Source of the DNA: JACQKT01 sp038063055
GTDB taxonomy: Bacteria; Patescibacteriota; Minisyncoccia; UBA6257; 2-01-FULL-56-20
Direction of reading: 5' to 3'
Assembly (NCBI GenBank): GCA_038063055.1
Contig: JBBTVY010000003.1
Span: 1-63,147 of the forward strand
Length of the DNA stretch: 63,147 bases
Position numbers and translations under genes: made by a program. Under the pieces are notes generated by a model. It worked only from the letters and a program-made list of their open reading frames with translations, did no database searches and was not told the DNA's origin. Below are positions 6,577 through 14,472 of this stretch, in pieces; position 1 is the stretch's first letter; each line of letters opens with the position of its first letter.

Positions 6577-8370
6577 ATGAAACAAGAAATAAGAAACATA
6601 GCAATAATAGCTCATGTTGACCACGGTAAAACTACTTTGGTTGATTCTCTTTTGAAACAATCGGAGACCGATATCGGCAAAGCCGGCCAGGTTGACCAAA
6701 TAATGGATTCGAACGAACTCGAACGCGAGCGCGGCATTACTATTTTTTCCAAAAACGCGGCGATAATTTATAAAGGCGTTAAAATCAACATAATCGACAC
6801 GCCCGGGCACGCCGATTTCGGCGGCGAAGTCGAGCGCGTTTTGAATATGGCGGACGGCGCGCTTCTTCTTATCGACGCGCAGGAAGGCACGATGCCCCAG
6901 ACGCGTTTCGTTCTCAAAAACGCGCTTTTAAACGGCCTCAAAATAATCGTAGTCATAAATAAAATAGACAAACCGAACGCGAGGATAAATTACGTTCTTG
7001 AAAAAGTAATAGAGCTTTTCATGGAGCTCGGCGCCTCGAACGAGCAGCTCAATTTCCCGATAATTTACTCTTCAGGCAAGCTCGGCAAAGCCGGACACGA
7101 GCCGGACTTGGACGCAATGAAAGACATCCAGCCGCTGTTCGAAAAAATAATAGAATACATTCCCGCGCCGGAATCCGATATCAAAGCTCCGCTTCAGATG
7201 ATGATTGTTTCCGTTTCTTACGACAATTACAAAGGAAAAATCGGCATTGGCCGAATCCACAAGGGCACAGTTAAAAACAGCCAGCAAGTCGCGAGAATAA
7301 CTCCCGAAGGAAAAACGACGAGCCATAAAATAACTTCGCTTATGGAGTTCAGCGGTTTGGGCAAGTCCGAAGCCGCAGAACTCGTGGCGGGAGACATCGC
7401 CGTCGTTTCCGGAGTGGAAAACATAAATATCGGCGACACTATCGCGGACGCCGGAAATCCGGTCGCGCTTCAGCCGATTGCCATTGAGAAGCCGACCGTG
7501 AAAATGATTTTCAGCACCAACAATTCTCCGTTTGCCGGGCAGGAAGGGGAATATTGCACGTCCAGAAACCTTAAAGAACGGCTCGAAAAAGAACTTGATA
7601 ACGACGTGGCGCTTCGCGTCGAGCCGGGCAAGTCGTCCGACGAATTTATCGTCAGCGGACGAGGGGAGCTTCACTTGGGAATATTGATAGAAAAAATGAG
7701 GCGCGAAGGGTATGAACTCCAGGCGTCGAGACCGGAAGTCGTTCTTGTGGAAGAAAATGGAAAAACGCTTGAGCCGGCGGAGGACGTCTGGATTGAAGTG
7801 CCCGAAAAATATTCCGGGACCGTCATACAGAAAATGAGCATCAGGAAAGGGGAACTGAAAAATATGAGCGTGGAAAACGGGACGGCTTCCTTCCATTTTT
7901 TCATACCGACAAGGGGACTCATCGGTTTCAGGAACGAACTTTTGCTCGAAACCAAGGGCTTCGGAATCATCAATTCTCTTTTTGTCGGTTATTTCCCGAA
8001 GTTCGGCGAGTTCGAAACGAATTCCCACGGTTCTTTGGTCGTTCACGAAACGGGAACAACCACCGCCTACGGGCTTTTGAGCGCCCAGGAGCGCGGAGTG
8101 ATGTTCGTCGGTCCGGGCGTCAAGGTTTACGAAGGACAGGTTGTCGGCCAGAACGCCAAGTCGAACGACTTGATTCTCCACGTCTGCCGCGAAAAACAAC
8201 TTACCAACTTTCGCGCCAAAACCGACGCCGTCACCAACGACCTGATTCCTCCGCTCGAAATGAGCCTCGAACAATGCCTTGAATACGTCGGCGACGATGA
8301 ACTCGTGGAAATGACGCCGAAAAGCATACGCATCAGAAAAAGAATCCTCAAAAACAATTTAAGGAAATAA
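6577..8370 (+). CDS. typA: TypA/BipA ribosome-binding translational GTPase
   Basis: 597 residues, normal family length. The P-loop AHVDHGKTT is at 12-20, switch II is DTPGHADFGGE, and NKID is G4. Domain II begins near residue 205. SGRGELHLGILIEKMRREGY and the C-terminal PTRGLIGFRNELLLETKG are diagnostic. It acts on 50S assembly and cold or stress adaptation in studied bacteria. No Shine-Dalgarno site is visible. The upstream 26-28 bp palindrome may be regulatory. It is a single gene with no obvious operon partner; the next promoter lies 31 bases downstream. Confidence 0.96.
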   Translation: MKQEIRNIAIIAHVDHGKTTLVDSLLKQSETDIGKAGQVDQIMDSNELERERGITIFSKNAAIIYKGVKINIIDTPGHADFGGEVERVLNMADGALLLIDAQEGTMPQTRFVLKNALLNGLKIIVVINKIDKPNARINYVLEKVIELFMELGASNEQLNFPIIYSSGKLGKAGHEPDLDAMKDIQPLFEKIIEYIPAPESDIKAPLQMMIVSVSYDNYKGKIGIGRIHKGTVKNSQQVARITPEGKTTSHKITSLMEFSGLGKSEAAELVAGDIAVVSGVENINIGDTIADAGNPVALQPIAIEKPTVKMIFSTNNSPFAGQEGEYCTSRNLKERLEKELDNDVALRVEPGKSSDEFIVSGRGELHLGILIEKMRREGYELQASRPEVVLVEENGKTLEPAEDVWIEVPEKYSGTVIQKMSIRKGELKNMSVENGTASFHFFIPTRGLIGFRNELLLETKGFGIINSLFVGYFPKFGEFETNSHGSLVVHETGTTTAYGLLSAQERGVMFVGPGVKVYEGQVVGQNAKSNDLILHVCREKQLTNFRAKTDAVTNDLIPPLEMSLEQCLEYVGDDELVEMTPKSIRIRKRILKNNLRK

Positions 8371-8401
8371 AGCCGACCCGTCTTACAATCGGATATTTTG
8401 C

Positions 8402-8407
8402 TATAAT
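8402..8407 (+). promoter_or_regulatory. -10 box, leaderless-type, before the GTG ORF
   Basis: A perfect TATAAT lies 6 bases before the GTG at 8414. The -35 region is weak. Confidence 0.45.
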
Positions 8408-8413
8408 ATAGTT

Positions 8414-8533
8414 GTGGAAAATACCGGCAATAACTCGTCGGACAACGTTGCGATTAATGCCGTAGCAAGCCCGTCGGCAAGCCCGGCAGGAAAAAATAAA
8501 AAACCGGAAATTGAAAAACTGATTTATGAATGA
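8414..8533 (+). CDS. Candidate 39-residue leader peptide, overlaps the next gene
   Basis: A GTG-started frame, VENTGNNSSDNVAINAVASP..., is rich in Ser, Asn, Ala and Pro and ends KKPEIEKLIYE. Its TGA at 8531-8533 lies inside the start of the next ORF (ATG at 8526). The GTG sits exactly where a leaderless transcript from the TATAAT at 8402 would begin. It may be a real small protein, a translational-coupling leader, or chance. Confidence 0.35.
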   Translation: MENTGNNSSDNVAINAVASPSASPAGKNKKPEIEKLIYE

Positions 8534-8930
8534 ACCAAAAGAAGAAAAATTGCCGAATCAAGCGGAGTTGAGCGAGGGCGAGAAGGATGTACTTGATATC
8601 AACTTTAAAACGCATGCGCTGGACGCTGATGTGGGTAACAGTTTAATGAAGGTCTCAATGTACGCCGATGCAGGCAGATTCGAAGATATCACGCCGGTAC
8701 AGACCTACGAAGAATACCTTGCGGAAAAGGCGTCAGCCGCCTCAAACCCCGGCGCTTATTACGATTACGTTATAAGCAGAAGCGACCCCGTTCTGGTTCA
8801 GGAGTACAATGCCCGAATCCGCGCCTTTAACGAAGAACTCGAAAACATAAAACGCGAGCGCGATGGCCAAAAAGTTCGCGACTTTTTTAAAAAAATGATG
8901 GAATTTTTAGGAACCAAAAAGAGAAATTAG
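8526..8930 (+). CDS. Hypothetical soluble acidic/helical protein
   Basis: 134 residues with no signal peptide or cysteines. A charged N-terminus is followed by VQTYEEYLAEKASAASNPGAYYDYVISRSDPVLVQEYNA and a helical tail RIRAFNEELENIKRERDGQKVRDFFKKMM. I do not recognise the family. It may be translationally coupled to the 39-codon frame upstream. A short hairpin with six T follows the stop. Confidence 0.6.
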   Translation: MNEPKEEKLPNQAELSEGEKDVLDINFKTHALDADVGNSLMKVSMYADAGRFEDITPVQTYEEYLAEKASAASNPGAYYDYVISRSDPVLVQEYNARIRAFNEELENIKRERDGQKVRDFFKKMMEFLGTKKRN

Positions 8931-8947
8931 GTATAATGAGGTCAAGG

Positions 8948-8966
8948 AAGGCTGCCGGCCTTTTTT
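8948..8966 (+). terminator. Weak intrinsic terminator
   Basis: Stem AAGGC / GCCTT (8948-8952 with 8958-8962) inside a run of six T. The stem is only 5 bp. Confidence 0.45.
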
Positions 8967-9037
8967 AATTTCAATTATCCAAAATAAAAAATAAAAAGAA
9001 AAAGGTCGGTTTATATTTTCACCTTTTAATTAATTTT

Positions 9038-9232
9038 ATGGACGCAAACAATCAAAGAAAATCCGTGGATTGCCGCAAGATGCCGAGCGAGAACAACTGT
9101 GATATCTACATGACGGGCTCGGAAGAGCATCTGCTCGAAGCCGCGACCGCTCACGCCGTAAAATCGCACGGCCACGACGATACGCCGGAACTTCGGAGCC
9201 AAATCCGCTCCGCGATGGAACCGGAAAAATAA
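9038..9232 (+). CDS. DUF1059 family small protein
   Basis: 64 residues. VDCRKMPSENNCDIYMTGSEEHLLEAATAHAVKSHGHDDTPELRSQIRSAM matches the DUF1059 pattern: DC, NC, a helical middle and HAVxxHGHxDTPEL. Two Cys (about 11 and 21) and the His pair could bind a metal, but the family has no established function. It is monocistronic, between two terminators. Confidence 0.85.
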   Translation: MDANNQRKSVDCRKMPSENNCDIYMTGSEEHLLEAATAHAVKSHGHDDTPELRSQIRSAMEPEK

Positions 9233-9234
9233 AC

Positions 9235-9264
9235 AAAAAAGACCGGACTTAACCGGTCTTTTTT
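9235..9264 (+). terminator. Intrinsic terminator after the DUF1059 gene
   Basis: AAAAAAGACCGG and CCGGTCTTTTTT enclose a 6-base loop. The stem is 12 bp including the A/T arms, so it could work in both directions. Confidence 0.9.
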
Positions 9265-9287
9265 AATAAGGGACTTATATATCAATA

Positions 9288-9296
9288 TGTTATAAT
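9288..9296 (+). promoter_or_regulatory. Extended -10 promoter, leaderless-type
   Basis: TGTTATAAT (TG-n-TATAAT) ends 6 bases before the ATG at 9303. There is no good -35, as expected for an extended -10 promoter. Confidence 0.6.
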
Positions 9297-9302
9297 TGTC
9301 GC

Positions 9303-10100
9303 ATGCCTCAATTTACAAATAAAACATGGTTAGTGTTGCTGGTCGTTTTAGGCATCGTGCTTGTTCTTGTGCTTTACAGTCCATCCCAAAACCAGGTAAA
9401 CGCTCCCGCCGGAGAAGAAAATGTCCCTTCTTCCACGGCAACATTGCCGTCCGGCGCCCCTTCTAATGTAAATCCTCAAACTCAGTCGCCGAAGCCAGCT
9501 CAGCAGCCGCCAACTTCGCAAATAAGCATTCTTTCGCCCATTAAATCCGAACAATGGGCTATCGCCACGAATCATACCGTCAGATGGAGCAAAGCGGCTG
9601 GGGTAACCGGACAAGTATATCTTGTTTCAGCGAATACCGGCCAAATCGTCGGCTGGATTCATCCGTCAACGGGGGCCAATCAGACGTCGTTCGACTGGAA
9701 CACCAGAGACATAACCATCGGCCGGACCGACCCTTCCAGAAAAGATATCGGCGTCGGCAATTACTTCATAGAAATGAAATTCGACAGCCCAAAAATGTTG
9801 TCGGCAAGGAGCGGAGCGTTTTTGATTCTCTACGCCGGCGAAATCAAACCCGTAACCCACGCCATTACCATAAAAAACTTCGCCGCCGCGCCTTCTTCTC
9901 TCAGCGTCAAGAGAGGGGAACAGTTGGTTTTTACGAACGAGGACCAGATTACGCATACTTTAACCATAACTACGGGAGTTAGAGTGACGATTTCGGCCGG
10001 CCAGTCGGCGACTTTCGACACAAAGATTCTCGCCGTCGCTCCGTATAATGTTTATTCCGAGCAATATCCCTCTTTGAAATTGACTGTGAACGTCCAATAA
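9303..10100 (+). CDS. Membrane-anchored extracellular protein with Ig-like and cupredoxin-like domains
   Basis: 265 residues. One span (about 8-26) is followed by a low-complexity P/S/Q/N linker to about 70. A beta domain at about 72-180 (ISILSPIKSEQWAI...HTVRWSKAAG...GQVYLVSANTG) resembles the Ser/Thr-rich anchored (Kre9/KNH-like) Ig fold. The C-terminal domain (ITIKNFAAAPSSLSVKRGEQLVFTNEDQITHTLTI) is cupredoxin-like. The usual copper loop C-x-x-x-H is replaced by YNVYSEQYPSLK, so copper binding seems lost. It is probably displayed on the cell surface, and it lies 22 bases upstream of another anchored protein. Confidence 0.7.
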   Translation: MPQFTNKTWLVLLVVLGIVLVLVLYSPSQNQVNAPAGEENVPSSTATLPSGAPSNVNPQTQSPKPAQQPPTSQISILSPIKSEQWAIATNHTVRWSKAAGVTGQVYLVSANTGQIVGWIHPSTGANQTSFDWNTRDITIGRTDPSRKDIGVGNYFIEMKFDSPKMLSARSGAFLILYAGEIKPVTHAITIKNFAAAPSSLSVKRGEQLVFTNEDQITHTLTITTGVRVTISAGQSATFDTKILAVAPYNVYSEQYPSLKLTVNVQ

Positions 10101-10122
10101 GGGCTTTCATATCCAATAATTT

Positions 10123-10965
10123 ATGAACGCGAATAAACTGATTGCGGCAGCGGCCGTAGTCGTGGTAATCGGCGCCGCGATATTTTTTGTTTACAACGGA
10201 GTTTTCCCGAAATCGACCTTCGACCCGTTAAACGCGTCTTATATTTTGGAAAACACGCCTGTTTCGCTGGTTAACGGCAAAACTGAACGGGAAGCCGCGC
10301 CCGATTCGGCAACCATGATAAAAATTCAGGTGTTCGGCCAGCCGGTTACCGGAGACCTCAACGGCGACGGCAAAAAAGACGCCGCTCTTATTATTCAGGA
10401 GGACTCCGGCGGCAGCGGTGCTTTTTATTACGCGGCGGTGGCCGTAAACGCGGATTCGGGCACCAAGGGCACGAACGTTGTTTTTTTGGGAGACCGCATT
10501 GCTCCTCAGAGTATCGTAATCAGGGACGGCGTAGTAGTTATTAATTACGCGGAGCGTAAACCGGGTGAGCCGATGACGGCCCAGCCGTCCGTAGGGGTTT
10601 CAAAATATCTTTATCTTGACGGAGAAATCCTGAAAACCCTGGAAACAAGCAACAAATTCGCGGAAATCAACTCGCCGATTCCATACGCAGTGATTACCAA
10701 TCCCGTCGCGGTTTCCGGAAAATCCAATTTTTTTGAAGCCAATACGCGCATCCGAATCAAAGACGCTGACGGAAACATTCTGGCGGATACTTTTGTCACG
10801 GCGGCGGGATGGATGGATAAAACATATCCGTTTTCCAGAAAAATTTCTTTTTCGGAACCGAAAACCGGAAAAGGATTCATTGAAGTGTTCGAAAGCTCGG
10901 CCAAGGACGGGAGCGAAATCAATAAAATTGCCATCCCGATTTTGTTCTATAGAACATTCGATTGA
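10123..10965 (+). CDS. Membrane-anchored protein with Gmad2-type Ig-like domain
   Basis: 280 residues. An N-terminal span (about 6-24) is followed by a region carrying DLNGDGKKDAALI, an EF-hand-like calcium-binding loop (D-x-N-x-D-G-x-x-D). Residues about 187-280 match the Gmad2 immunoglobulin-like domain: INSPIPYAVITNPVAVSGKSNFFEANTRIRIKDADGNIL, then IEVFESSAKDGSEINKIAIPI. Gmad2 occurs in surface and spore-germination proteins. It is likely cotranscribed with the cupredoxin-like gene before it. Confidence 0.75.
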   Translation: MNANKLIAAAAVVVVIGAAIFFVYNGVFPKSTFDPLNASYILENTPVSLVNGKTEREAAPDSATMIKIQVFGQPVTGDLNGDGKKDAALIIQEDSGGSGAFYYAAVAVNADSGTKGTNVVFLGDRIAPQSIVIRDGVVVINYAERKPGEPMTAQPSVGVSKYLYLDGEILKTLETSNKFAEINSPIPYAVITNPVAVSGKSNFFEANTRIRIKDADGNILADTFVTAAGWMDKTYPFSRKISFSEPKTGKGFIEVFESSAKDGSEINKIAIPILFYRTFD

Positions 10966-11159
10966 CGCTTTTTATTTATTAAAAAACGCAGCCGCCGCGG
11001 GCAGGGGAGTTATTGGTTATAGCGTGCGTGGATGATGTTGGAACAATTTTAGCACAAAATATGATTTTTATGAGCCCTAATAGGCTTAATTTTCTATATA
11101 TATGGGCCTTGATTTAATGTTATTAACAAGCTACCATGTCAGTCCGTAACCAAAAAAAG

Positions 11160-11165
11160 TATAAT
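11160..11165 (+). promoter_or_regulatory. -10 box of the HicB-like gene, leaderless-type
   Basis: A perfect TATAAT ends 6 bases before the ATG at 11172, which argues for that start over the upstream ATG at 11136. Confidence 0.5.
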
Positions 11166-11171
11166 AAAACT

Positions 11172-11522
11172 ATGTCTGATAAAAGAGAGGAGAAATTGCT
11201 TTTTCAGGCACTGCTTCCTGAAACCGTAAAAATCATCGTTAATAAAGCCGAGGAGGGTGGTTATTGGGCAAAAGGTATTGATGTGCCCTGCTACTCTCAA
11301 GGAGAAAATCTTTCAGAGCTTTTTGAAGTTCTTACTAAGGCTATTTATGTGTATTATAATGTTCCACAGAAATTTATTCGTGAATTAGGAAGTTATATTC
11401 CTGTTAACGAAATGAAAGAGAGAGTAAACGAACAGCAATCGCCTCCGTCGAAATATACCCTATATGATATTCTTGGAAATCAGACTGATAGTATCCGCGA
11501 AATCCAGAGGGTTGCTGTTTAA
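11172..11522 (+). CDS. HicB-like antitoxin
   Basis: 116 residues from the ATG at 11172 (128 from 11136). The N-terminal half has the HicB partial RNase H fold: VKIIVNKAEEGGYWAKGIDVPCYSQGENLSELFEVLTKAIYVYYNVP, where GGYWA..(I/P)xxxSQGxxLxE is the family signature. The C-terminal part (YTLYDILGNQTDSIREIQRVAV) would be the DNA- or toxin-contacting region but shows no clear helix-turn-helix. The HicA-like toxin starts 3 bases after the stop. In HicBA pairs the antitoxin neutralises an mRNA-cleaving toxin and represses the operon. The pair is A+T-rich beside its neighbours, which hints at transfer. Confidence 0.7.
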   Translation: MSDKREEKLLFQALLPETVKIIVNKAEEGGYWAKGIDVPCYSQGENLSELFEVLTKAIYVYYNVPQKFIRELGSYIPVNEMKERVNEQQSPPSKYTLYDILGNQTDSIREIQRVAV

Positions 11523-11524
11523 AT

Positions 11525-11776
11525 GTGGATTATCCCAAGCTAGTTAATTGTACTTTCAAAGATATTGAAAAAGCCTGCAACAAGTTGGGTGGTTGTGTCA
11601 TCTCTCGTGCTGGACGAGAGTTTATTAAAATAACTCATTCTAGAAGCCAGAGGTCAACGGTTGTGCCAAATCACAAACCGTTAAAGAAAGGGCTTGTATG
11701 GGATTTCGTAAATACTTTCCTTCAGGATGTCTGCGGTTTTACCAAAGAAGAAATATTCAAGGTTTTGTGGTGTTAG
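11525..11776 (+). CDS. HicA-like (YcfA) toxin, probable active-site change
   Basis: 83 residues with GTG start, immediately after the HicB-like gene. The dsRBD-like HicA layout is visible: helix 1 FKDIEKACNKLGGCVIS, strands GREFIKITHS and RSTVVPNHKPLKKGLVWDF, and a C-terminal helix FTKEEIFKVLW. VPNH corresponds to the conserved VPxH. In active HicA toxins the first strand carries G-S/T-x-H with a catalytic His; here the same place reads GREF. The only nearby His is five residues later, so catalysis may be lost or rearranged. Confidence 0.65.
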   Translation: MDYPKLVNCTFKDIEKACNKLGGCVISRAGREFIKITHSRSQRSTVVPNHKPLKKGLVWDFVNTFLQDVCGFTKEEIFKVLWC

Positions 11777-11868
11777 TTATTATTATTAGCTACCGTGGAT
11801 TCGAATTCAATTTGAAGCTATATTTTCTGCCAGACAAACCTCCAACGGGACTATCATTCGACTATCGC

Positions 11869-12972
11869 TCATGATAAGTTCTCCGCCAAACATACTTCAA
11901 GGGGAACTATCGCGAAAGGGGAATAACGCATTTCCGAATACGCCCGGATGAATGATTTTATAAGCTTCACTGTTTTTTGGACTTCTGCTTCCATCGCGAG
12001 TTTTTTGAGTTTGACGATTTCATCGTTTGTCAGTTCCGACTGGAAAACATTTTCCATTCCCGGATTCAATTTTATGGATAAAACTTTCCGCAAGTAGTGT
12101 ATTAAATCCTTCGCCAGCTGGACGAGGTTGTGTCCCTCTTCGTTTATAGTCGCGAGATAATCGAGCGCGCCCTTCAAATCGTTCTTTATTATATATGAGG
12201 CGAATTCCTCGACTTTTTTGAGCCCGACGCGCCCCGTCAGACGTTCCGCCGTTTCAAGATTTATTTTCGACTCGAAAGATGCGATTTGGTCTAAAAGCGA
12301 CTCCGAATCGCGCAAGCTTCCTTCGCCAGCCGCGGCGACAAGTTCGAGTGCCGCCGGTTCGATGTCTATTTTTTCCGCTTTGGCGATGGTGACGAGCTTT
12401 TCCATGATTTTCGTTTTCGGAAGTTTTTTGAAAAGGAAACGCTGGGCGCGGGAAGTGATTGTCGCCGGAAGCTTTTCATATTCGGTCGTGGCCATAACCA
12501 TAACGGCGTGGGCGGGCGGCTCTTCGAGGGTTTTTAAAAGCGCGTTGAAAGCCGGCCCTGTGAGCATGTGGACTTCGTCTATTATGTAAACCTTGTATTT
12601 GCTTCCGACCGGAGCCGACCTGATGCTTTCCTTGATATTCCTTATTTCGTCTATGCCTCTGTTCGAGGCGGCGTCTATTTCGATGACGTCAAAAGAGGAA
12701 TTGGAATCGATTCCTTTGCAGGAGCGGCATTCGTTGCACGGCTCGCCGAGTTCGGAGAATTTGGTGTCGGCATGCCGTTTTTCGCAATTTAACAATTTGG
12801 CAATAAGGCGGGCGGTTGTAGTTTTGCCCGTGCCGCGTGAACCGTAAAAAAGGTAGGCGTGACCAAGCCGGTTCTGGCGGGCGGCGTTTTTCAATATCTC
12901 GACGTTCGTTTCCTGGCCGAGGAGTTCGGACAGCAACTTGGGTCTATATTTTCTATACAAAGCTAATGCCAT
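11869..12972 (-). CDS. dnaX: DNA polymerase III subunit gamma (DnaX, tau-less)
   Basis: 367 residues, the clamp-loader ATPase. Walker A GSRGTGKTT is at 44-52, zinc-binding Cys at 63, 79, 82 and 85, Walker B DEVH at 132-135, and sensor 1 ATTEYEKLPATITSRAQRF with the SRAQ arginine finger. The collar domain ends near residue 360, so there is no tau extension for helicase and polymerase contact, as in other reduced genomes. It has its own near-leaderless promoter and is convergent with the HicA-like gene across 92 bases. Confidence 0.95.
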   Translation of the reverse strand: MALALYRKYRPKLLSELLGQETNVEILKNAARQNRLGHAYLFYGSRGTGKTTTARLIAKLLNCEKRHADTKFSELGEPCNECRSCKGIDSNSSFDVIEIDAASNRGIDEIRNIKESIRSAPVGSKYKVYIIDEVHMLTGPAFNALLKTLEEPPAHAVMVMATTEYEKLPATITSRAQRFLFKKLPKTKIMEKLVTIAKAEKIDIEPAALELVAAAGEGSLRDSESLLDQIASFESKINLETAERLTGRVGLKKVEEFASYIIKNDLKGALDYLATINEEGHNLVQLAKDLIHYLRKVLSIKLNPGMENVFQSELTNDEIVKLKKLAMEAEVQKTVKLIKSFIRAYSEMRYSPFAIVPLEVCLAENLS

Positions 12973-12981
12973 CGGTAGTTA

Positions 12982-13010
12982 ATTCTATGCCAAGCGATTG
13001 TCATGAGCAA
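12982..13010 (-). promoter_or_regulatory. Promoter of dnaX
   Basis: On the minus strand TTGCTC, 17 bases, TAGAAT, then 9 bases to the ATG at 12972. The predicted leader is about 3 bases. Confidence 0.45.
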
Positions 13011-13059
13011 CTTTTCCCGGCCCGCCTCGCCGGATTTTTCTCAACAAAGACACACTCCG

Positions 13060-13083
13060 GGTGCTATGCTGTAGCATAACACC
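13060..13083. repeat. TAGCATAGC palindrome, copy 2
   Basis: GGTGCTATGCT, a 2-base loop, AGCATAACACC; the arms pair except for one mismatch. ACCATCGATGGT, a second small palindrome, follows at 13081-13092. It lies between the divergent dnaX and glycoside hydrolase genes. Confidence 0.7.
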
Positions 13084-13121
13084 ATCGATGGTTCCTTCCG
13101 CGCGTTTTCAATGAAATAATA

Positions 13122-13150
13122 TAGACACGAAATAATCTAACGGGTATAGT
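13122..13150 (+). promoter_or_regulatory. Leaderless-type promoter of the glycoside hydrolase gene
   Basis: TAGACA at 13122-13127, a 17-base spacer, TATAGT at 13145-13150, then 7 bases to the ATG at 13158. Both boxes match consensus at five of six positions. Confidence 0.6.
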
Positions 13151-13205
13151 TTATCTAATGAAAACCTTGCTTGGCGGTATTTTGAGCGTTGTCGGCACAG
13201 CCGTC

Positions 13206-13221
13206 TTTTTTTTTTTTTTTT
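13206..13221 (+). repeat. 16-T homopolymer that breaks the signal peptide frame
   Basis: A frame from the ATG at 13158 reads MKTLLGGILSVVGTAVF, a signal-peptide-like start, then enters 16 T and stops at TGA 13233. One extra T (17) or two fewer (14) would join it to the downstream hydrolase frame, giving a continuous signal peptide. Confidence 0.8.
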
Positions 13222-14455
13222 GCCGCATACCCTGACTTTTCAGGGGCAGGAGGCCAACAGTCAGCCCCAAAGCGTAAGTTTGCCGGTCTTGCCCGAGTCG
13301 ACAACTACCCCGACTTCTTCGCAAGTCAATGCGGTTGTAAAAAGCGCCGTTTCCGATATCGAGAAACAGCCGCAGCTCCAAAATCCTCCGGGAATCGCTA
13401 AGGCGATTTACATAACCGGATGGTCTGCCGGCTCCTACAACAAAATGACTTACCTTATCAATCTTGTGGAATCGCGCGGGCTCAACGCCGTAGTCATAGA
13501 CATAAAAGATTATTCCGGATACGTTTCCTACGCGACGGATGTTCCTGAAGTAAAAGCCAGCGGCGCGGAAGGGGAGTTAAGAATTCTCAAGCCGAACGAG
13601 CTGATAAAGCGGCTTCACGACAAAAACATATATGTTATCGGCAGAGTAACGGTTTTCCAGGACCCGATTCTCGCAAAAGCCCATCCGGAATGGGCGCTTC
13701 AGAATAAAAACACGGGCAAAACATGGAAAGACAGAAACGGCATCGCCTGGCTCGACGCGGCGGCAAAACCCGTCTGGGATTACGCGATTAATATAGCCAA
13801 AGACGGCCTGGGACGCGGTTTCGACGAAATAAATTTCGATTACATCCGCTTCGCTTCGGACGGCGATTTGAGCGCGATAGAGTATCCGTTCTGGGACAAA
13901 AAGACGCCGAGGCATCTTATAATAAAAAAGTTTTTTGCTTACCTTCGCGAAAACCTTTATGAAGCGAAACTTTCGGCGGACCTTTTCGGTCTCGCGACAA
14001 TCGACACCTGGGACGACCTTGGAATCGGGCAGGTGCTCGAGGACGCCTACAAATATTTCGATTATGTCTGCCCGATGGTTTATCCGTCGCATTATGCCGC
14101 TGGATTCATGGGTTATAAAAATCCCGCGAACTATCCATACGAGGTCGTAAAATATTCCATGGAAATCGCGCTGAAACGGCTTCTTGGAAATTACGCGATG
14201 ACAAACGCGAGCACTACGGGAAACGCGTCAGACACGATTCAAAATTCTTCGGGAACGATTCAAGTTGCTCAGCCGGTTGAATTCCGCGCCAAACTCCGCC
14301 CGTGGCTTCAGGCTTTCGACTTGGGAGCCGTTTACACTTCGGAAATGATTCAGAAGCAAATACGCGCAACGGAAGAAGCATTAGCAAGTTCAAGCGCGCA
14401 GTATGGCGGCTGGCTCTTATGGGACCCGGCGAATAATTACAAAAATTTCAAATAA
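13220..14455 (+). CDS. Secreted putative glycoside hydrolase (DUF4015-type), 5' end frameshifted
   Basis: 411 residues as the frame stands. After a P/S/T/Q-rich linker comes a TIM-barrel domain from about residue 65: AIYITGWSAG, GLNAVVIDIKDYSGYVSYATDVP, IGRVTVFQDP, WLDAAAKPVWDYAINIAKD, FDEINFDYIRFASDG, ADLFGLATIDTWDDLGIGQ, YVCPMVYPSHYA. This is the DUF4015 pattern (putative glycosyl hydrolase). D and E in FDEINFDYIRF are likely catalytic. The true start is probably the ATG at 13158, in another frame across a 16-T tract, so expression may depend on tract length or slippage. There is no neighbour in its operon except perhaps the nuclease-like gene 17 bases on. Confidence 0.85.
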   Translation: MPHTLTFQGQEANSQPQSVSLPVLPESTTTPTSSQVNAVVKSAVSDIEKQPQLQNPPGIAKAIYITGWSAGSYNKMTYLINLVESRGLNAVVIDIKDYSGYVSYATDVPEVKASGAEGELRILKPNELIKRLHDKNIYVIGRVTVFQDPILAKAHPEWALQNKNTGKTWKDRNGIAWLDAAAKPVWDYAINIAKDGLGRGFDEINFDYIRFASDGDLSAIEYPFWDKKTPRHLIIKKFFAYLRENLYEAKLSADLFGLATIDTWDDLGIGQVLEDAYKYFDYVCPMVYPSHYAAGFMGYKNPANYPYEVVKYSMEIALKRLLGNYAMTNASTTGNASDTIQNSSGTIQVAQPVEFRAKLRPWLQAFDLGAVYTSEMIQKQIRATEEALASSSAQYGGWLLWDPANNYKNFK

Positions 14456-14472
14456 TAACTTACAAATCAATC

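Noticed and set aside
10966..11135. Possible gene or RNA in the 170-base gap before hicB
   Set aside because: No open frame with support, no fold I could defend; only A+T-rich sequence.
11129..11796. AGCTACC direct repeats flanking hicBA as attachment sites
   Set aside because: Only seven or eight bases are shared and no integrase is present, so the match is not meaningful on its own.
11777..11868. tRNA-like GTGGATTCGAATTC in the gap after the HicA-like gene
   Set aside because: No acceptor or anticodon stems can be formed on either strand. It is at most a chance T-loop match or a tRNA fragment.
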